A DNA stretch of 64,000 bases from NCBI GenBank assembly GCA_947652115.1, contig OX393564.1, forward strand, positions 3,669,098-3,733,097, in the 5' to 3' direction. The notes under the pieces are model-generated. The model was given only the letters and a program-made list of their open reading frames with translations. It was not told where the DNA came from and made no database searches. Shown here in pieces: positions 57,089 to 64,000 of the stretch. Position numbers and translations under genes: made by a program. The stretch is from Blastomussa wellsi. Its lineage: Eukaryota > Cnidaria > Anthozoa > Scleractinia > Plerogyridae. How positions within the stretch are numbered: position 1 is the stretch's first letter; every line of letters starts with the position of its first letter.

Positions 57089-57650
57089 TAACAATTTATA
57101 TTTAACAATTCGGACGAAGAAATAGAAAAAGAAAACGAACAGAGAGTTTAATACATTTGAGGAGCTTAGGCAACAACAACATTCTCTACTTGCACAAATC
57201 CCATAATACACCTCTTTTACCCCCAAAATTTTGCATAATCATTGTTTGCAATTTCTCCTGCGACATGAAGATGTCCCAAGGGAAATCTAAAACAATGCCT
57301 ATGCATTGTTGCATTGGGGGTAGAAGCGGTGTATTATGGGATTGTAGAAGCAGAGAATTCAAAAAATATTGTAATTCAAGATTTTACATTTTCCAGCACA
57401 ATATTACAAGAAAGGAAACATGGTAGGGTTCTTATTGTTTACTAATTTCCATTAACGCGTTTACACATTGTGGCAGATTTCTGTATTGTATCGTATTAAA
57501 AAAATCCTTACGGAAACCATTGCCGCTTAGATATTGTTTTCTTTTCTTCCTTACTCGCTATTTTCTTACCAGTGCAAATGTTTCCTCATCCTCTGCATTA
57601 ACAGCCACAAAGGCTGTGATTACAACAGCCAAAATTGACAGTGACCACAT
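51434..57650 (-). CDS. Gene G: matrix metalloproteinase with polyglycine linker and ShK domain
   Basis: Secreted MMP read on the minus strand in five exons: 57650-57570 (signal peptide, 27 residues, ending ETFAL), 56036-55663 (propeptide with PRCGMPD, Cys78), 54785-54472 (catalytic, [11 protein letters not shown] at 213-223, Met-turn IMYP then YYTGY), 52824-52753 (24 codons, almost all Gly) and 51534-51434 (ShK domain ending at TGA). Phases are 0, 2, 1, 1 and the sum is 942 bases, 313 residues. The ShK domain starts DCRDNDRRC and ends NCKKTCRRC, with six Cys in family spacing. The usual YPFDG before the structural-zinc loop reads GSVFDG here. Intron 1 contains an antisense retroelement fragment and microsatellites; intron 3 contains a long hairpin and other inverted-repeat elements. 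Close paralogue of H, with matching exon lengths for exons 2, 3 and 5. Confidence 0.9.
51655..51985. repeat. Dispersed inverted repeat, copies in intron 4 of gene G
   Basis: A full copy at 51655-51749 is followed by a second left half at 51893-51985 (TATATCAAACAGGAGAGACA recurs). Related to the copies in genes A, B and D. Confidence 0.6.
52323..52697. mobile_element. TTAA-flanked inverted-repeat element (AGGGACACTGTC ends)
   Basis: A 375-base element with inverted ends AGGGACACTGTC(G/A)CG, flanked on both sides by TTAA. That target duplication is typical of Kolobok and piggyBac elements; the AGGG end fits Kolobok better (inference). It lies in intron 4 of gene G. Confidence 0.72.
54140..54250. 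mobile_element. Hairpin element in intron 3 of gene G
   Basis: A 111-base near-perfect inverted repeat. Each end reads CAATTATTCCAT and the inner arms read TTGGATATGAAGTGAT and its complement, around a GAGCGCGTAGCGCGA centre. No coding content. Confidence 0.8.
55079..55223. mobile_element. Small inverted-repeat element (GATTGGG ends)
   Basis: About 145 bases with ends GATTGGGAAATCCG and, in reverse complement, GATTGGGTAATCCG, with ATTCGGATTT further in on both arms. In intron 2 of gene G. Confidence 0.6.
55365..55602. mobile_element. Inverted-repeat element (CCGGTTGTTC-type ends)
   Basis: About 238 bases. The ends read GCCGGGTTGTTCAAAG and, in reverse complement, GCCCGGTTGTTCGAAAG, with CCAGGGTTAAA further in on both arms. 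A diverged relative occurs near 35265-35320. In intron 2 of gene G. Confidence 0.65.
56255..56503 (+). pseudogene. Retroelement-derived ORF fragment in intron 1 of gene G
   Basis: An open frame encodes [19 protein letters not shown], then [19 protein letters not shown], ending at TGA. This GGMG...RLA...ALLRS pattern is one I associate with the C-terminal end of a repetitive retroelement ORF in cnidarian genomes; I cannot name the element. It is antisense to gene G, follows a microsatellite, and lacks any upstream domain, so it is probably a truncated relic. Confidence 0.4.
56993..57087. repeat. ATA/AAT trinucleotide microsatellite
   Basis: Over 90 bases of almost pure ATA repeats in intron 1 of gene G. 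Shorter AAT/GAT runs occur at 56173-56207 and 56896-56942. Confidence 0.95.
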
Positions 57651-57710
57651 GTTAGTGCGAAAGCCGTTTTCTTCTTGCAAAAGTCACAATAAAATATTGC
57701 CTAGGGTCTC

Positions 57711-57717
57711 TTTTATA
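57711..57717 (-). promoter_or_regulatory. TATA box (and upstream CCAAT) of gene G
   Basis: TATAAAA on the minus strand, 61-67 bases before the gene G start codon, with a CCAAT motif at 57728-57732 just upstream. Spacing matches the TATA boxes of A, B and F. Confidence 0.6.
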
Positions 57718-57739
57718 ATAGAGTGCTATTGGCTTTGAT

Positions 57740-59690
57740 AAATCTGTTTAACCCTCGCCAAGTGGTTATTTTCCTATCTTGAACAGTTGTGTAAAGGCTT
57801 TATATTAAAACTTCAATCTCATACTGTGTATTTGATTGCATTTATTCTCAGCTGTCAAGACCTGAGATGAATGTTTATCTCCTCTCTTGGGCATAGAAAT
57901 TTAGAAATTTTCTTTGTTTTGTTGGAGCAATGTTTCGCTATTTTATACGACAAAAATGGCAAGATAAGAGGGGAAGGACCATGTTATTTAAGGAATTTTT
58001 GACGGAAAATGTGTATTTTTCTATTTTCATGTTAAAGCTAACATTTTACTTAGTTGTTTTCATTGTATTTGGTATATACACGCAAAGCACCTCCAACCTG
58101 CTTTCTCTGCTGCAAACAATGAATAAAATTTTGGACAATAACATATTTAATTTATTTTTTTTGCGCTTCAGTAAGGTGCACTCCCTTTTTTCGTATCTGA
58201 GTTCTAACACAATAATGTCTTCAATTATCTGTTTTACTGAATACAAATTTCCTCCGTATCCAGACATACGGTATTTCGCGCCATTTGTTGCCATTTTTGT
58301 GTCCGTTGAAACATTTTGGGCCTCTGAAATTGCTGCCTACAAATGACCGAAAGTATCGCGAAATTGCATCATAAAATGGATGCAAATGCCTCGCTAGCTT
58401 GAAACAAATTCTACTGCTGCCAAAAATGTGACATAAACACTTTGAAATTTTGCAAGTACTTTTGAATAACTTATGAATAACTTACTCTAAAGTACGATCG
58501 AGTAATCCTCCTTCTCACTCATTTTAATACACAGAACTTAACTGACCCCTAAGTTCTGCCTAGTCGATAGGTAATCACCAAAGATTGATGCAGTATTAAG
58601 TAGTTTTTGTTTTTTGTTCCCAGTATTTTGGTAGAATTTTTGGTTGCACCTGCACGCTGAAACGATATCTGTAAGGTTACGCCTTTTTTTCAAATATAGG
58701 AGACGGTCTCTTCCGTTTGTTTTCAACCGGCAGTGCAAAGTTCTCCGTATAGCGTTGTGTTTTACGCCATAAAATTGACACATTTAACAAAATCGTTTTC
58801 TCCATGTTAGCTATAAATACCAAATCTTATAAGGTCTGACTAAAATTTATCTTTTTTTAATTTGATTTTGAAATATCCTTCTACAAGCTAGGAGGAAAAT
58901 GAATATTGCCAGACTATAAGGCAATTGATACACTGTAGAACCACAGCCGCTTCCTTTTCCATGTTATGAGCCATTTTTAAGCAAATACAACATGCAATAT
59001 AAATGCAATGACGTTTTTTTATTTGATGGATTTAAGAATTCGTGTATCATATAATTATGTCATTCGCTGTATCATGCTTCTGACTAGTGTGAGGGAATGA
59101 TGTTAGTAGCAATTTTGGGCAATACTAACTTACATTTCTATAACAACATGTTAGGTTTAGGGTTTAATGAATTTCACATGAACAAAGTTCTGATTCACCG
59201 CAGTAAATGTCAGGAAAGGAAGCCTTCAGAATCACAAACACAGTACGACATAATATATTGTGCTTTTCTGCCAATGCAATTTAATTGTCCGAGGAAAAAA
59301 ACCGGTTATTCCAGCTGTCCAAACAAGATTCACAAACGTTCCTTCAAAACCATGTAGCATCTAACCTTAAAATTACAAATGGCAGCTTTAAACTGTTAAC
59401 ACAGTAAAATATTAAATTTCTATTTCTTTAGTGCAATAAAATTTGTCGAATGATTTCAGTATTCTCAGCTGTCAAAGAAACAACGTCAACCTACTGCATA
59501 TGAAATAACACCTTTAAACTGTTAATACAAGAAAATACCAAGTTTACGCATTTTGAGAGCAAGCAAAAGTTTTCGAAAGATTTCAGTATCCACAGCTGTC
59601 GAAGAAGTAGTATCAGACAAATACATGCACTTCGCAACAACAACATAAAGGTGTGAACACTGTTCGTTTTACTAAAAGCCTTGTTTTCCT
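57740..59690. other. Gap between the divergent genes G and H
   Basis: About 2 kb separates the divergently transcribed starts of G and H and may hold regulatory sites for both. I see no gene. Directly before H, a unit of about 130 bases is tandemly repeated (TTTAAACTGTTAA...GATTTCAGTAT...CAGCTGTC at 59389-59475 and 59513-59600). Confidence 0.5.
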
Positions 59691-59692
59691 TT

Positions 59693-62600
59693 ATGCTGTT
59701 CGTGATGTGTGGGGTGCTGCCCTCCACCCACGCCGAGGATGATGCCACAATGGCGCTGGTAAGAACGAAACACTACATAGGAAAATAGTAATTTATCGCT
59801 CTGCTCAGAGGGGACTTACTAAGATTCTTCACATTGTGTGCAGTATGAATAAACCCTACAGCCTTAAAGCAATACGCGATAAGGCACATTTTCTTTGTTC
59901 ATTGGGTCTCCTCCCATAGGAAAACCAGTGCTCCAACAGGAGGAGATTGTGCTTAATTTTATTTCGCTACAACGCATACCGTTCTGTTCGCCTCTTTAAA
60001 AAGGACCTGGAAACAAAAATAATGTTAAACGGTAAGGAAATTTCGGACGCTCCGTTCCAAACGGAAAAAGAAGACTACCTCTGGAGGTTATGTACGTTTT
60101 CCGAACGGATTTTCCGGAAAATTAACTTTCCATTTGACTTCAAACCGAATTTTCCGAGATTTTTGTCAATGGTAATGTACCCTATTATTTTGAGGTTTCC
60201 CTTTAGTCGATGACATTACTTAGAATTTCACTGCGATGATCATTTCTCACTTTCATCTACATCCGCAGTTCATATATGAATTATTTTTAGAGGGGATGAT
60301 AATCATCATGAAGGTGGTAGTGACGGTCACTACCACCTTCATGATGATTATCATCCCCTCTAAATCTCACTCTAAAAAACATTATGTTTATTTAAGTATG
60401 GTTGTGTTTGCTACTGTTTCTACAGAATTTCCTCAACCAGTACCATTACCTTTCGTCCTCGAGATCTGGAAATCACGACGTAGACTCCGCAATCAGGCGT
60501 TTCCAGCGATTTGCCGGTCTTAAAGTGACCGGTCAACTTAACAGTGCAACAATACGTCTCATGAAGACACCACGATGTGGAATGCCGGATGATGCTGCAG
60601 GCAGCGGCCGAATGCGACGTTACAAAACAGGTTCAAAGTGGACAAAAACCAGGCTCACGTATTACATTAAGTTTGGCCGAGATATTCCTCAAGGAGACCA
60701 GGAACGCATCTTTCAGAGGGCTTTGCAATACTGGGCTGACGTGTCGGCCTTGTCTTTTACAAGAGTGAGCAGTCCTTGGAATGCAGACATTAAGATTAGG
60801 TACTTGATCGTGAGTAAAGTAAATGGTTTAAACCCAGGCGAAACAGTTGATCATGTAGTCTGATCGTCCGGGTGAGAGAAGCCCTGTAAAGGACTGTTGT
60901 CGATTATTATGACTGAAGTTTCGAAACATGTTTGTCAATCGAGTGTCATAAGTCTGGATCGGGAAAACGGATTGGCCAGTTTTGCCATAATGCTATTATA
61001 AGACTCAAGTAGCGTAGGTCGGTCGTAATAGGTCAGTTTCGGTCCGTCTGTAAAGTGAATCAGGTCGTTTAATCTCTGGAACAAGAGGAGATATCACCAA
61101 AATAATCTTACTTTTCAATAGCTTGGTTCTTTTTCCGTTTCATAGGCATTTTAATATGTCGTTTGTATGGTGCAGGTAGTATTTGACATTTGTTAAAGGG
61201 ACATTGTCACGGAGATTTTTCTGAGTTTCTTAGACAGCACCAAAAATTATGACTAAGTACTTTTGCTCATACACAAAATGTGCCTAGAACATCAAGGATG
61301 CATAAAGTAAATAATGTCATTGATTTAATTGTAGTTTTGGATACAATTCTCATGGCGGTGTTAGTGGTGAAAGGAGATGCGGATACCCCTTTGACGGTCC
61401 GGGAAAAGTTTTGGCCCACGCTTTCTTTCCAGAAGATGGCCGCGCACACTTTGACGAGGCTGAGACGTACACAGATGGGACGTCACGTGGTACTAATCTG
61501 CTGTGGGTTGCTACTCATGAATTCGGGCACGCCCTTGGTCTTGAGCATTCTGATGTACGTAACGCCATCATGTATCCCTACTATACGGGATACGTTGCAA
61601 ACATGCGACTTCATTCTGACGACATAAGTGGCATTCGTTCACTCTACGGTACGGCAGATTTTGGATTATATGTTTGTTGTAAACAAGCTTAGTGGCATTA
61701 ACTCTTTGAGTACCGAATTTTTCAAGCTAAATGCGTTTTTGGTGTGCTGTAGCGCTAAATCGGACTTAACTCAGCCAATAAAGCATTTTTCTACACTGAA
61801 ACTAGATTTTCATGAAACTTAAGTGAAAAAATGTACAAATTTTACGTTAAGGACTTTAAGGCGAAATCGTTCTCTGGTTGGAGTTAACATTTAGTACACA
61901 GTGTTTGTATTATTATGGCAAATACATTTAGCATCGTGGCTACGCGGCGTGTTGGTTACAATTATGAATTAAGATATCTATGGGTTTAATTTTCATGTGT
62001 GTATTTTTCCAACCAAGGTTATGGTAGTGGTGGAGGTGGAAATGTTGGTGGAGGCGGTGGTGGTTGTAAGTTTATAGTTTTTCATAATTTATACAAGACT
62101 GTCTCTGGGTAACCCACAACAAACAAGTTTTGAAGCAAAGATAATCACCAAATAAAAATAATCCTGTCCAGTTACCGGTCAAGAAATGAACTTTTTGTGT
62201 GTGTGACTACAGGAAATCAAGTAGAAGTGTTTATTACAAAACACGCTCTGAAGTTTTTAACGTTTATGAGTGCCCAACGAGCAATGCCTTTGTAACGCTT
62301 GTTCACTGTGGCTCCGACTGCCCTGAAATATCTTTCAATAAAGGTCTGCACGTTGTTGTGGGCGTATTTCAATATCATTTTGACCCTGGAACTGAAGAAA
62401 CAATGGGGAACTGGGAGAATCATGTTAAACTGACAGGATGATCATCATGAGGTCTTTCCAAAGTTTGAAAGGCCCCTTAAATGGGTGCGGCTTGCAACTT
62501 CGAATGCACCAATTATCAGCGTAAAATATTTGCTGTCACTTGTTTTTCAGTTTAATACTCCAAGAGGTTCTGAGAAGACACTGACGGTGGTTATTTTAGA

Positions 62601-63155
62601 TTTTAAAAATATCCAAAGTGATGTAGCGCCACGATTTCTAACACTTCTGTCAATAATATTAATCCTCATACCCTGCCCTGAAATGATGAATGATCAGTGA
62701 TACTGGCCTGCAAAGAGCCACGGCAAGGAAAAAGGCGTTTTTCTTGACAAGTTCTTGTGTGTAGGAAGCTTCTTTAGAAAACGTTTACAGGTAGAGGATA
62801 TGAATCAGGAAATGGCGGAAACCAAAATATTTTTACAAAACTGGTCCCAGTTGTTCAAAGGTTGAATAACGTTATGCGCTATATTACCATTTAGTGGACA
62901 AGTTTTAAGAAAAAAAATACAACGCTATCCACTGGATAGTGATTTATCCGGTGGGAAGAATTATCCAGCCTTTGAAAAACTGGGTTAGCTTGTCAACCAA
63001 ATGTGTTTTCTGGTAACCATTTGAAGTTCACACTGCCGTTGTTTTGTTTCTAAGATTGCAGGGATGGCAACAGGGAATGTTACCTTTGGGAGTATCTCTG
63101 CAACCAACATGAATACGTGAAGAATAATTGCAAAAAAACATGTGGAAGGTGCTGA
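59693..63155 (+). CDS. Gene H: matrix metalloproteinase with glycine linker and ShK domain
   Basis: Secreted MMP in five exons: 59693-59758 (short signal peptide ending TMAL), 60426-60799 (propeptide with PRCGMPD, Cys73), 61335-61648 (catalytic, [11 protein letters not shown] at 208-218, Met-turn IMYP then YYTGY), 62018-62065 (Gly-rich linker) and 63055-63155 (ShK domain, DCRDG-type start, ending NCKKTCGRC and TGA). Phases 0, 2, 1, 1; 903 bases, 300 residues. The ShK exon begins at CTAAG|AT, not at the more obvious TTGCAG a few bases later: only the former keeps frame and the first Cys, and it matches the 101-base ShK exon of gene G. With the donor at GGTT|GTAAG the codon across that junction is TAT (Tyr). 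A second possible Gly-rich exon at 62791 is not included because its exit phase does not fit. Confidence 0.88.
60286..60364. repeat. Perfect 79-base palindrome in intron 1 of gene H
   Basis: Two 39-base arms (60286-60324 and 60326-60364) are exact reverse complements with a single-base centre at 60325. The left arm starts TTTAGAGGGGATGATAATCA. It lies 62 bases before exon 2. Confidence 0.95.
61194..61330 (+). mobile_element. Truncated copy of the AGGGACA-type element in intron 2 of gene H
   Basis: Starts TTAAAGGGACATTGTCACGG, matching one end of the element at 52323-52697; the other end is not present. It runs up to the gene H catalytic exon acceptor. Confidence 0.5.
62856..62984. mobile_element. 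Inverted-repeat element in intron 4 of gene H
   Basis: Ends CCCAGTTGTTCAAAGG and, in reverse complement, CCCAGTTTTTCAAAGG, with CTATCCA motifs in the centre. About 130 bases, noncoding, 70 bases before the ShK exon. Confidence 0.6.
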
Positions 63156-63167
63156 AGGTTAGTGTGA

Positions 63168-63173
63168 AATAAA
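63168..63173 (+). terminator. Polyadenylation signal of gene H
   Basis: AATAAA lies 13 bases after the gene H stop codon, implying a very short 3' UTR. Confidence 0.6.
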
Positions 63174-63179
63174 TGGCCT

Positions 63180-64000
63180 CAAGAACGTCTCTGTAGTCTT
63201 GTTCAATTTAGATGATCACAATGTTCGCAAGTTGAAACTTAGAATAGTTAGCATTCTAACACTTGGACCATAGCCATAAAGATAAAACATTCACCTTAAA
63301 CAATAAGAAACTTACTCAGCTCAGTCGAGAGTCTTGCAGACTGTAAATGGGGGCTTACACTGTGTCTTGCAAAGTGTTTTATAATCTAAGCCAGGATTGT
63401 TTTGATTTTACTCATTTTCAGCTCTACGGAAGTCAGTGCTCTTCTTCGCATGCCAACAGCACGATTTGTTGTCTCCCCATCGGAGGATGATCAACTCTTT
63501 GAATAAAAGATCAACACGCTATAACGACCAAATGTGTTTTACCATTGATTCAAAGTCAACAAACAATGCCTCGTCATTTTGCATTCACAAAGAAGTGATA
63601 TTCCGCATGCATAGATTTGCCACTAGGTTTCTAGTTCCCAGTGCGAAATTAAAGCACGTGTGAAAATTAATGGTTCCAGTACAGGCGGTTTTGGTGAAAA
63701 ACGGCCTGGAATACGGAAAAATTCCTTTACTTCATCTTTCCCTTTCCAATTTTCTGCCTCACTCCTGCTCCCTTGGTAATTTTTCCCTCGCCCCAACTCT
63801 CCACTGTTTTCTTGATCAAGGTGGCAGCTTCAACACTTGGGATATATATATATATACACTCAATTTCCCTGTCTCTGCGCCCAGAGCAATGCAACATCAA
63901 GACCGCCATTATGGCCATCATATTTTTTTTTATTGCATAACAAAATAGTTTTCTTCGAGCAACCAATGAGGGGATAAAGTCTGGGTAAGCTTGCACGACA
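63180..64000. other. End of window downstream of gene H
   Basis: No gene recognised. Only a short TA run (63842-63855) and unremarkable AT-rich sequence. Confidence 0.5.

Noticed and set aside
56993..57226. A frame rich in leucine
   Set aside because: It is translation of the ATA microsatellite.
57930..58346. A 138-residue frame between G and H
   Set aside because: AT-rich hydrophobic translation with no domain, promoter or splice support.
59947..60213. An 88-residue plus-strand open frame in intron 1 of gene H
   Set aside because: It overlaps a repeat-like stretch with TTTTCCGGAAAA motifs and has no recognisable domain or splice context.
62199..62441. An 80-residue open frame after a GACTACAG acceptor in intron 4 of gene H
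   Set aside because: The preceding exon ends in phase 1; entering here gives TGA or a stop after about 28 codons, and the frame has no known domain.
63062..63155. Using the TTGCAG acceptor at 63061 for the ShK exon of gene H
   Set aside because: It would lose the first cysteine and break phase; the CTAAG acceptor at 63054 keeps both and matches gene G.

Overview
The window is eukaryotic. It is AT-rich, its genes are split by GT-AG introns, and it is dense in small inverted-repeat elements, tRNA-derived SINEs and Penelope-like retroelement ends. Together with matrix metalloproteinases (MMPs) that carry ShK-type cysteine domains and an intact Ty3/gypsy element, this points to a cnidarian, most likely an anthozoan such as a stony coral. 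The species cannot be named from sequence alone.

The coding content is one family: a cluster of eight MMP loci. In order they are A (+, 8255-10772), B (+, 14511-17060), C (-, 21499 down to about 19603), D (-, 31693 down to about 27344), E (-, a fragment at 34923-35139), F (+, 38041-49552), G (-, 57650-51434) and H (+, 59693-63155). Each full gene has a short first exon (signal peptide plus an acidic stretch ending in AL or AM), a second exon with the propeptide, the cysteine switch PRCG and the first half of the catalytic domain, and a third exon with the zinc site HExGHxxGxxH. In F the second exon is split by an extra intron. None has a hemopexin domain.

There are two classes. A-D (and probably E) are minimal matrilysin-like enzymes with HEIGHALGL (HEVGHALGL in E) and a VMWP Met-turn. 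In A and B, and tentatively in D, the protein ends at or shortly after the catalytic domain. F-H have HEFGH, a YYTGY stretch after the Met-turn, glycine- or Pro/Thr-rich linker exons and one (G, H) or two (F) C-terminal ShK domains. The linker and ShK exons are all bounded by phase-1 introns, so they can be duplicated or skipped without breaking the frame. Gene F shows such duplications. A and B are a recent tandem duplication of about 6.3 kb offset.

Mobile DNA fills the rest. A 4.64-kb Ty3/gypsy element with identical 165-bp LTRs and a GCAAC target duplication sits in intron 1 of F. A broken Penelope-like GIY-YIG fragment sits in a later intron of F. Penelope-type ends at 32.6, 35.6 and 48.7 kb carry hammerhead-ribozyme-like cores. 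Two SINE families, several short inverted-repeat elements and microsatellites occupy introns and intergenic DNA. Apart from the MMP genes and the retroelement ORF I found no other gene I can support. The long gaps at 1-7.2, 10.9-13.7, 22-27, 49.6-51.4 and 57.8-59.6 kb hold only repeats or nothing recognisable.

All exon boundaries were read by eye from splice signals, frame continuity and comparison between paralogues.
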